A stretch of 7,997 nt of DNA from a bacterium (GTDB taxonomy: Bacteria; Arandabacterota; Arandabacteria; Arandabacterales; Arandabacteraceae). The notes beneath the pieces are model-generated. The model did not search any database, had not been told where the DNA came from, and saw only the letters and a list, made by a program, of their open reading frames with translations. Location: the NCBI GenBank assembly GCA_025774405.1, contig JALGWB010000085.1, positions 1 to 7,997 of the forward strand. The letters are read 5' to 3'. Shown here one piece after another: positions 1 to 6,027 of the stretch. Both the position numbers and the translations under genes were made by a program. The stretch's first letter is position 1. The number at the start of each line of letters is the position of its first letter.

Positions 1-24
1 CTGGAAGAGGGTATGACTCGATAA
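1..24 (+). CDS. C-terminal end of an unidentified upstream gene (partial)
   Basis: Reading from base 1, the codons give LEEGMTR followed by a TAA stop at 22-24. The stop overlaps the Shine-Dalgarno-like AAGGAG of the next gene, the usual arrangement of a tightly packed operon. Frame 2 closes at once (TGA at 14-16), and frame 3 runs on through the next gene's start, so frame 1 is the most natural tail. Seven residues are far too few to identify a family. The call rests only on stop-codon placement and spacing and could be chance. Confidence 0.4.
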   Translation: MEEGMTR

Positions 25-28
25 GGAG
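23..28 (+). promoter_or_regulatory. Ribosome binding site that decides the start of the nucleotidyltransferase gene
   Basis: AAGGAG lies 5 bases before the GTG at 34 but only 2 bases before the in-frame TTG at 31. The spacing favours GTG 34, which gives an N-terminus MKAIIPVAGEG, the usual beginning of this family with the first beta strand starting immediately. Confidence 0.7.
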
Positions 29-33
29 ATTTG

Positions 34-1008
34 GTGAAAGCAATAATTCCTGTCGCCGGGGAAGGGACGCGGCTGCGTCCTCACACACATACAACACCGA
101 AGCCACTGCTCAGGGTAGCAGGTAAACCCATTCTGGGTCACATACTCGATGATATAGTCCAGCTCGGCATTGGGGAGGTAGTGCTCATAGTGGGATACAG
201 AGGGAGCGAGATAGTCGATTATGTCAGGTCGAATTACGATCTGAAGGTCAGCTTCGCCGAGCAGACAGAAAGGCTGGGTCTGGGGCATGCTGTTTTTCTG
301 AGCAGGGAGCATGTTGGTGACCATCCGATCTTCATCATGTTAGGTGACACTATCTTCAGGGGAGATCTAAAGGGCATGCTATCAACCGGTGGCAATGTTA
401 TTGGAGTGAAAAGAGTCGAGGATCCCAGGCGCTTTGGTATAGTGGAGATTGAGAATGATCGAATAGTTAGCCTGGTCGAGAAGCCCGATAGCCCAAAATC
501 CAATCTTGCGGTTGCGGGCGTGTATGTGATAAGGGATTCTTCAAGTCTTTTCGATGCACTTCAAGAGCTCATCACCTCAGGCGAAAGGACAAAAGGGGAG
601 TTCCAGTTGACAGATGCACTGAATCGGATGATCAACAGAGGAGCTGAGATAAGAGCTTTTGAAGTCGAGGGCTGGTACGACTGTGGCAAACCAGAAACCC
701 TGCTTGAGACTAACCGAGTACTTCTTGAGATATACTCGCCGAAAACCGAGGTTGCTGGCAATATCATCATCGATCCAGTCCATATTGCTGAGGATGCAGA
801 GGTTTTCTCGTCAATAGTGGGACCACATGTTTCGATCGCGGGCGGATCTGTTGTGAGAAAATCGATTGTCAGGAACTCCATCATAGGCGAAAACGCCATT
901 GTTGAAGACGCGCTTCTGGAGTCATCCCTGATTGGCGATAACGCTGTCGTCAGAGGCATGTTCAAGAGATTGAATGTTGGTGACTCTTCAGAGATTGACT
1001 TCAGTTAG
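34..1008 (+). CDS. Sugar-phosphate nucleotidylyltransferase with C-terminal left-handed beta-helix (glucose-1-phosphate thymidylyltransferase-like)
   Basis: Cytoplasmic enzyme predicted to join a sugar-1-phosphate to an NTP, giving an NDP-sugar and pyrophosphate for polysaccharide or glycan synthesis. With the GTG start it is 324 residues. The N-terminal Rossmann-like domain shows the nucleotide-binding signature GEGTRLRP (9-16), PKPLL (22-26), a GLGHA motif (82-86), metal-binding Asp105 in LGDT, VEKP (148-151) and the GWYDCGKPE segment (213-221). Residues ~242-315 hold irregular hexapeptide-type repeats (I/V-G-x-x-x-x, such as IIGENAIV and LIGDNAVV), forming a short left-handed beta-helix. 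This layout fits the long RmlA/archaeal-type thymidylyltransferases and related UTP/GTP enzymes. The family assignment is firm, but the actual sugar and nucleotide cannot be read from sequence, so no gene symbol is given. It is the first complete gene of an operon with metK, 15 bases upstream of it. A TTG at 31 is the alternative start. Confidence 0.9.
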   Translation: MKAIIPVAGEGTRLRPHTHTTPKPLLRVAGKPILGHILDDIVQLGIGEVVLIVGYRGSEIVDYVRSNYDLKVSFAEQTERLGLGHAVFLSREHVGDHPIFIMLGDTIFRGDLKGMLSTGGNVIGVKRVEDPRRFGIVEIENDRIVSLVEKPDSPKSNLAVAGVYVIRDSSSLFDALQELITSGERTKGEFQLTDALNRMINRGAEIRAFEVEGWYDCGKPETLLETNRVLLEIYSPKTEVAGNIIIDPVHIAEDAEVFSSIVGPHVSIAGGSVVRKSIVRNSIIGENAIVEDALLESSLIGDNAVVRGMFKRLNVGDSSEIDFS

Positions 1009-1023
1009 GTAGGGAGGCTAAGA

Positions 1024-2166
1024 ATGACCAAACAAAAACATCTGTTCACTTCAGAATCGGTTACCGAGGGTCACCCTGACAAGATTGCCGATCAGATCTC
1101 AGATGCCGTCCTGGATGAGATTATGGCTCAGGATCCAGATGGTAGAGTGGCTTGTGAAACTCTGGTCACCACGGGGCTTGCATTTGTTGCCGGTGAGATA
1201 ACCACAAGCTGCTATGTGGACATACCTTCGATCGTCCGCCGGGTTATCAAGGAGATTGGTTATGTTGATGCTTCGTATGGTTTTGACTACAAGACCTGCG
1301 CAGTGCTGACATCGATCGATGAACAATCTCCCGACATTGCTATCGGTGTTGACAAGGAAGGTGCCGGTGATCAGGGTATGATGTTTGGCTATGCGAGAAG
1401 GGAGACACCGGAACTCATGCCGCTGCCGATTATGCTAGCCCACAGGATAGCCCGCAGGCTAGCTGAGGTCAGGAAGAATGGCGAGATCGATTATCTCAGA
1501 CCTGATGGTAAGTCGCAAGTGACTGTCGAATATGAGGATGGTAAGCCGACCGGTGTCAAGGCTGTTGTCGTTGCTGCCCAGCATGAGCCAGACATCAGTC
1601 AGAAGCAGATTGAGGAGGATGTAATTGAGAAGGTCATAAGACATGTGATCCCTGCCGAATTGATCGCTGACGACATAAAGTACTATGTAAATGCCACCGG
1701 GAAATTTGTTATAGGTGGTCCCCAGGGTGACTGTGGCCTGACAGGTCGGAAGATCATAGTTGATACGTATGGTGGGGTTGGCAGCCATGGTGGTGGATGC
1801 ATGTCGGGAAAGGATCCTACCAAGGTTGATAGATCAGGATCGTACATGGCGCGATATGTTGCCAAAAACGTGGTCGCCGCTGCGCTTGCTGAAGAATGTG
1901 AAATCCAGATAGCCTATGCCATTGGGGTCGATAGACCAATCTCGGTTATGGTTGATACCCATGGAACAGGTGTGATTCCCGATGAGCAGTTGGCAAAAAT
2001 TGTGACTAGGAATTTCGATCTGCGACCTAGAGCGATTATTGAGCATCTCAGATTGCGACGTCCAGTCTTTAGAAGAACTGCAACCTATGGGCACTTTGGC
2101 AGGGAAGAGGACGGTTTCAGCTGGGAAATAACCGATCGAGTAGAGGATCTGAAGAAGTCAATCTAG
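1024..2166 (+). CDS. metK: S-adenosylmethionine synthase (methionine adenosyltransferase)
   Basis: Cytoplasmic enzyme that makes S-adenosylmethionine from methionine and ATP, releasing phosphate and pyrophosphate; the family normally works as a tetramer. It has 380 residues, close to the ~384 of E. coli MetK, so it is full length. Visible signatures are GHPDK (16-20; catalytic His17, Asp19, Lys20), GAGDQG (113-118, Asp116), FVIGGP (228-233; Phe228 aligns with the adenine-stacking Phe), GDCGLTGRK (235-243; Asp236, Arg242, Lys243), the P-loop-like HGGG..SGKDPTKVDRS (255-271; Lys263, Lys267, Asp269) and YGHFGRE near the C-terminus. All residues I can align to the E. coli active site are kept. 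One oddity is Cys-Met at 259-260, where most homologues have Ala-Phe. The ATG at 1024 follows GGGAGG (1012-1017) by 6 bases. Its product feeds methyltransferases, whose by-product is handled by the next gene, ahcY. Confidence 0.97.
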   Translation: MTKQKHLFTSESVTEGHPDKIADQISDAVLDEIMAQDPDGRVACETLVTTGLAFVAGEITTSCYVDIPSIVRRVIKEIGYVDASYGFDYKTCAVLTSIDEQSPDIAIGVDKEGAGDQGMMFGYARRETPELMPLPIMLAHRIARRLAEVRKNGEIDYLRPDGKSQVTVEYEDGKPTGVKAVVVAAQHEPDISQKQIEEDVIEKVIRHVIPAELIADDIKYYVNATGKFVIGGPQGDCGLTGRKIIVDTYGGVGSHGGGCMSGKDPTKVDRSGSYMARYVAKNVVAAALAEECEIQIAYAIGVDRPISVMVDTHGTGVIPDEQLAKIVTRNFDLRPRAIIEHLRLRRPVFRRTATYGHFGREEDGFSWEITDRVEDLKKSI

Positions 2167-2170
2167 GGGG
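2164..2170 (+). promoter_or_regulatory. Ribosome binding site of ahcY overlapping the metK stop codon
   Basis: TAGGGGG contains the metK stop (TAG, 2164-2166) and a G-rich Shine-Dalgarno-like run ending 6 bases before the ATG at 2177. The overlap suggests that ahcY translation is coupled to metK, with ribosomes finishing metK close to the ahcY start. Confidence 0.55.
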
Positions 2171-2176
2171 ACTCTG

Positions 2177-3433
2177 ATGGACTATGACATAAGGGATAGA
2201 GCACTGGCGTCAAAAGGTTTGCTCCGCATCAGATGGGCTGAAAGCAATATGCCTGTACTTGGTATGATTGCCAGGAGGTTTGCGAAGGAAAGACCACTTG
2301 CTGGTATCAGGATCGCTGCCTGCCTGCATGTAACAACCGAGACTGCCAATCTTATGAAGACCCTCAAGGCTGGTGGAGCTGAGGTCAGGCTGTGTGCTTC
2401 CAATCCGTTGAGTACACAGGACGACGTTGCGGCATCACTCGTCGTTGACGATGGTATAGGTGTATTTGCGATACGTGGCATTGATTCGGCTGGGTACTAT
2501 GAGCACATCAGAGCAGCTTTGTCCTTTTCTCCGAAGATAACCATGGATGATGGAGCTGATCTGGTCTTTACGATTCATTCAGAGATGCAGGATGTGGCGG
2601 CTGGTGTAATTGGTGGAACTGAGGAGACAACCACAGGAGTCATCAGGCTCAGGAGTATGGCAAGGGAGGGTGCTCTCAGGTATCCTATCATTGCTGTTAA
2701 TGATGCAATGACGAAGCATCTGTTTGACAATAGATACGGAACGGGTCAGAGCACAATCGATGGCATACTGCGTGCCACAAATACACTTCTGGCTGGTTCA
2801 AAGGTGGTCATAGCTGGCTATGGTTGGTGTGGAAGAGGGCTTGCTGCAAGAGCAAGGGGAATGGGTGCCAACGTTATCATCACCGAGATAGATCCTTTAA
2901 AGGCGCTTGAGGCTGTCATGGAGGGATTTACAGTTATGCCGATGGATGAGGCTGCGTCTGTCGGGGATATCTTCGTCACGGTGACCGGTAACACTTCGGT
3001 TATTCGCAAAGAGCATCTTGTTGCCATGAAAGATGGAGCAATTGTAGCCAACTCAGGTCATTTCAATGTCGAAATAGACCTCGAAGACCTCGAAAAGATG
3101 AAGCAATCCAAGCAGGTTGTTAGAGACAATGTGGAGGAGTATGTGCTGAAGGATGGTAAGCGGATTCGGGTGCTGGGAGAGGGTAGGCTGATAAATCTGG
3201 CGGCTGCCGAAGGACACCCAGCAAGCGTGATGGACATGAGCTTCGCAAATCAGGCTCTATGTATCGAGTATCTGGTCAAGTCATCACAGGACCTGGAGCC
3301 TGGAGTCTATACTGTGCCTGAGGAGATAGATACCGATGTTGCTCGTTTGAAACTCGAAGCTCTTGGCGTCAAGATTGACAAGTTGACGGATAAGCAGCGT
3401 GAATATCTGGCCTCCTGGAGGACCGGGACCTAG
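2177..3433 (+). CDS. ahcY: Adenosylhomocysteinase, archaeal/thermophile-type (S-adenosyl- or S-inosyl-homocysteine hydrolase)
   Basis: NAD-dependent cytoplasmic enzyme that splits S-adenosylhomocysteine, the inhibitory by-product of methylation, into homocysteine and a nucleoside. The 418 residues include substrate-site HVTTET (51-56), DDGADL (124-129, Asp125), EETTTG (149-154), NDAMTK with Lys180 and DN at 184-185, the NAD-binding glycine motif GYGWCGRG (214-221) with Glu237 likely holding the NAD ribose, SGHF (293-296, His295), and NLAAAEGHP (340-348, His347). The GYGWCGRG..ARGMGA form and the C-terminus ending SWRTGT are those of archaeal and Thermotoga-type enzymes. The Lys and Tyr near the C-terminus, which in classical enzymes reach the neighbouring subunit's NAD, are not seen. 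In Methanocaldococcus an enzyme of this type prefers S-inosylhomocysteine, so the true substrate here is open. It sits 10 bases after metK, consistent with one methyl-cycle operon. Its stop codon overlaps that of the convergent lptG. Confidence 0.95.
   Translation: MDYDIRDRALASKGLLRIRWAESNMPVLGMIARRFAKERPLAGIRIAACLHVTTETANLMKTLKAGGAEVRLCASNPLSTQDDVAASLVVDDGIGVFAIRGIDSAGYYEHIRAALSFSPKITMDDGADLVFTIHSEMQDVAAGVIGGTEETTTGVIRLRSMAREGALRYPIIAVNDAMTKHLFDNRYGTGQSTIDGILRATNTLLAGSKVVIAGYGWCGRGLAARARGMGANVIITEIDPLKALEAVMEGFTVMPMDEAASVGDIFVTVTGNTSVIRKEHLVAMKDGAIVANSGHFNVEIDLEDLEKMKQSKQVVRDNVEEYVLKDGKRIRVLGEGRLINLAAAEGHPASVMDMSFANQALCIEYLVKSSQDLEPGVYTVPEEIDTDVARLKLEALGVKIDKLTDKQREYLASWRTGT
3430..3433. other. 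Shared CTAG: overlapping stop codons of convergent ahcY and lptG
   Basis: The palindrome CTAG holds TAG of ahcY on + (3431-3433) and TAG of lptG on - (3430-3432). No intergenic space is left for a terminator. The only nearby symmetry I see is a short CCTCC-T-GGAGG inverted repeat (about 3411-3421) inside ahcY, with no following T-run on either strand. Confidence 0.95.
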
Positions 3434-4518
3434 TACTTCTCAGCGTGCAATATAAGAATTATTCCACAGGCAGCGAACACCAAGTTACCGAGCCAGGCGG
3501 CGACAAAAGGCGGCAAGATGCCATGGTCGCCGAGGGTCTGTCCGACCCTTATGAATCCATAGTAGATGAAAGTGATTGATAGCCCGCGACCGACACCGAG
3601 AGCAATTCCCCCTCTCCGAATACGTGCTGAGAGTGGTGACCCTATCAGGATGACAACAAGATTGGTGAAAGGAAAAGCCAGTTTCATGTTTAGACCTACT
3701 CGATATCTTGTTGGATCCCCACCGCTTTCCTCGACGCGTTTGATAAGCTGATGTAGCTGAACGTATCCCATCTCCTCCGGCTTCCTTTGCTCTCGGACAA
3801 TGTCGCCTGGCTTGTCACATAAGCCACTGATAGTTCCTTCGGGAATATAGGCCTCACGATCGACATCACCATTCTCATCGAACCACCTGACCCACGCATC
3901 AACAAAAACCCAGACTGAATCTCTCCAGACCGCTCGCTTTGCGTTGATACGGTATATCAATCTGTCACCCGATGTCTTTTCGATGACCACGTTAGTCATG
4001 ATATTGCGGCGAGTATCGAAGGACGGCGTGAAATAGAAAACACCAGATCTACCTCGATAGCTGACATTGGTCTTTTTGCCCCTTGGAACTGTTTTCTTAG
4101 GTTTCTTGATCTCGTTGGCCTTTATTGCTCTAACAATGGCATTGCTTTCAGGCTCAATCAATTCGCCAATCGCCAGTGATGTGAGGCTGGTGAGCATCCC
4201 GACGACCATCAAAGGCACTATGATTCTCAGGAATCTAATTCCTGAAGCACGCATAGCAATAAGCTCAGTGTACCTTGCCATCTGACCAACTGTAAAAAGG
4301 CAGGCTATCAAAGTGGCTATGGGGAGGGTCAAGTTGAAGATGTAAGGTACCTGGAAGGAATAGTACTTCAAGACAGTGGTGATACTTGCGTTGCTATCGA
4401 CGAAATCGTCGATGTTCTCCACCATGTCAAGGCTTATGAACACAACAAGAAACGCAAGGCTGCCTATCAGCATGGTTCTTATCATCTGCTTCATAATATA
4501 TCGGTCGAGTATCCTCAT
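3430..4518 (-). CDS. lptG: LPS export ABC transporter permease LptG (LptF/LptG, YjgP/YjgQ family)
   Basis: Predicted inner-membrane subunit of LptB2FG, the exporter that lifts LPS from the inner membrane and passes it to the periplasmic bridge. It has 362 residues, close to the ~360 of E. coli LptG. It begins MRILDRYIMKQ, a typical family N-terminus. Hydrophobic segments lie near 12-30, 55-77 and 97-118, then a large soluble beta-rich domain (~120-275), then segments near 278-296, 305-324 and 338-357, matching the known three-plus-three membrane layout. Family-like stretches are ELIAMRASG (85-93), LAFPFTNLV (280-288) and the late G-ILPP-AAW motif (333-342). The frame stays open upstream to 4800, but ATG 4518 is chosen because it begins the conserved N-terminus and is preceded by GAGGAG (4533-4528) with 9-base spacing. 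It overlaps the lptF stop as ATGA, indicating translational coupling. The F-versus-G choice rests on gene order and on LptF carrying the long insertion; the family call is firmer than the letter. Confidence 0.88.
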   Translation of the reverse strand: MRILDRYIMKQMIRTMLIGSLAFLVVFISLDMVENIDDFVDSNASITTVLKYYSFQVPYIFNLTLPIATLIACLFTVGQMARYTELIAMRASGIRFLRIIVPLMVVGMLTSLTSLAIGELIEPESNAIVRAIKANEIKKPKKTVPRGKKTNVSYRGRSGVFYFTPSFDTRRNIMTNVVIEKTSGDRLIYRINAKRAVWRDSVWVFVDAWVRWFDENGDVDREAYIPEGTISGLCDKPGDIVREQRKPEEMGYVQLHQLIKRVEESGGDPTRYRVGLNMKLAFPFTNLVVILIGSPLSARIRRGGIALGVGRGLSITFIYYGFIRVGQTLGDHGILPPFVAAWLGNLVFAACGIILILHAEKY

Positions 4519-5867
4519 CTGAAAATGCTCCTCAACCACCTGGTTAGGATACGAGGCATGAGTGGCAATTCCCTGTTGGTGCGTATGAAAAGGTAGAGCC
4601 CGATACCGCCGAGCACAATGTTTGCAGCCCACATCGACAGGGATGGAAGAATGTATCCTCGATCTGCAAGTTTCTCCCCTGCTGTTAGGAAGGCATAGTA
4701 GATCGCAAAGAATCCAATGCTGATCACCATGCCGCTGCCTGCGCTGCCTTCCTTTGCTCTCACTGCGATCGGGACGCCCAGAAGTACGAAAACCACACAT
4801 GCGAATGATATTGCAATCTTCTTATGAGCCTCTACTGACAGCGCTCTGATTTTACGTCTGAAGGCAACTGCCTGGTCCCTCAAGGTTCTTAGGCGGTCGG
4901 TCGCCTGTTCGAAGGTAAGGCCTAAGCTCGGCGAGGTGGCCGCAGAGTCTATGATCGCTCGCCTTGCGGCCACTGCTTTGGCGGCCGACTCAACAACGGT
5001 TCTTCTGGTCTCCTCTTGCACCTGTTTGAGCTTAGCTCTATATTCCTCAGTCTCTCGTCTCAGGGCTCCTATTCCCATCTCCCTATCACCACGATATTCT
5101 CTATCAACTTTCACGAGTTTGCTTCCGGCATTCGGAATGTTCAAAGTGTGTTCGGTGAACTTGAGCCTCAGATAGCGTCTTGGATCTCTTTCATCGACAT
5201 CATGGATCTCGCCATCATAGAGCTTTATGACCAAAGTCGTCCCGTCCTCAGCAAAGTAGATCTCGCCGTGGTCAGCTCTTATCGTCTGGGCTGGTCGGCC
5301 CTCTACGAGCTTGGAAATGGTTACACCTTCTATCTCTCTCCCCTTTGCCTTCTGAACAAGGATGCTGTAGCCCTTAATATCGTTCATGAAAATACCGTCA
5401 CGGAGTTGCAGGGCTGGCTTTTTCTTATGTATAGCCACAAGCAGATTTGCTAACCTGTGGTTTGTTTCTGGAACGACATAGTTATGGACAGGGATCATTG
5501 CAAACGAAAGCACGAAGGATCCTATGATTACTGGTTTGGCAATCTGGGCAAGACTCAAACCGGCGGTTCGCATGGCCACAATCTCATTGTCTGATCCCAG
5601 TCGCATGAATGAGATAAGCGTTGCTATTAGTACAGCCATCGGGACTGCCATCACGATCATCCAGCCGAGGCTGAGAAGAAGCAGTTCTGCCGATGTGGCA
5701 ACCGGTACACCTTTGCCAATCAAGGTTTCCAGGTTCTTGTAGAGGAAATCAAGGATCAAAATGAAGATAATGACGAACATGCCGAAGAGGAATGGTGAGA
5801 TTTGCTCCTTCAGTACGTATTTATGGAGTGTCTTCATCAGTAAACCGGCGTATCCCAAAGTGGTCAT
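4515..5867 (-). CDS. lptF: LPS export ABC transporter permease LptF (LptF/LptG family) with helical insertion
   Basis: Predicted partner of LptG in the inner-membrane LptB2FG exporter of LPS. It has 450 residues, about 80 more than E. coli LptF. Hydrophobic segments fall near 26-43, 61-88 and 110-127, then a periplasmic beta-rich domain (~130-260), then segments near 351-369, 378-396 and 411-428. The conserved EIVAMRTAG (95-103), VEAHKKIAISFAC (345-357) and LLGVPI (362-367) are typical. The extra length is a charged, Ala/Arg/Glu-rich stretch at ~265-345, likely helical or coiled-coil, just before the fourth membrane segment. Start choice: ATG 5867 has AAGGGA (5877-5872) four bases ahead. The internal ATG at 5837 begins MKTLHKYVLKEQ, which resembles the family N-terminus better but has no clear ribosome binding site, so a 440-residue form is possible. 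The stop overlaps the lptG start by 4 bases. No lptA, lptB or lptC gene is in the window. Confidence 0.87.
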   Translation of the reverse strand: MTTLGYAGLLMKTLHKYVLKEQISPFLFGMFVIIFILILDFLYKNLETLIGKGVPVATSAELLLLSLGWMIVMAVPMAVLIATLISFMRLGSDNEIVAMRTAGLSLAQIAKPVIIGSFVLSFAMIPVHNYVVPETNHRLANLLVAIHKKKPALQLRDGIFMNDIKGYSILVQKAKGREIEGVTISKLVEGRPAQTIRADHGEIYFAEDGTTLVIKLYDGEIHDVDERDPRRYLRLKFTEHTLNIPNAGSKLVKVDREYRGDREMGIGALRRETEEYRAKLKQVQEETRRTVVESAAKAVAARRAIIDSAATSPSLGLTFEQATDRLRTLRDQAVAFRRKIRALSVEAHKKIAISFACVVFVLLGVPIAVRAKEGSAGSGMVISIGFFAIYYAFLTAGEKLADRGYILPSLSMWAANIVLGGIGLYLFIRTNRELPLMPRILTRWLRSIFR

Positions 5868-6027
5868 ATATTCCCTTGTCCGATGCCAACTTACTATAAG
5901 CTTTCTGAGAGAGCAAGTGCATAGTTATCTTATATTCAAGGGGATGAAGACCTAACAGATATGGAGAGAGACTTGGCATGGAAATTGCCAGAGTCGTCAC
6001 CGGAAAGTTGTATCCCGGAGTCTGTCT
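5868..6027. promoter_or_regulatory. Divergent control region between lptF and sprA
   Basis: This 160-base gap separates divergent starts and must hold the promoters of lptFG (-) and sprA (+) unless they lie inside coding DNA. It is locally AT-rich around 5890-5940. A TATAGT on the - strand (5898-5893) is a possible -10 for lptF about 25 bases before its ATG, but no good -35 is seen at 16-18 bases. On the + strand, TATATT (5931-5936) is a possible -10 for sprA, again without a convincing -35. No strong operator palindrome or riboswitch-like fold was recognised. The individual promoter elements are weak guesses; the regulatory role of the region follows from gene orientation. Confidence 0.5.
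6017..6020 (+). promoter_or_regulatory. Ribosome binding site deciding the GTG start of the sprA-like gene
   Basis: GGAG sits 7 bases before GTG 6028. The frame is closed upstream by TAA at 5953-5955, with no ATG between. The first in-frame ATG after GTG (6064) would cut into the hydrophobic core of the signal peptide. GTG 6028 is therefore the best start. Confidence 0.65.

Noticed and set aside
3405..3440. Inverted repeat CCTCC-T-GGAGG as a terminator for ahcY.
   Set aside because: The loop is one base, the stem is inside coding sequence, and no T-run follows, so it does not look like an intrinsic terminator.
4519..4800. 94-residue upstream extension of the lptG frame.
   Set aside because: It lies wholly inside lptF in another frame, has no hydrophobic or family-like character, and the ATG at 4518 has a good ribosome binding site and the conserved N-terminus.
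5016..5453. 145-residue open frame on + opposite lptF.
   Set aside because: Antisense to a well-supported gene, with no recognisable domain; it is explained as a shadow frame.
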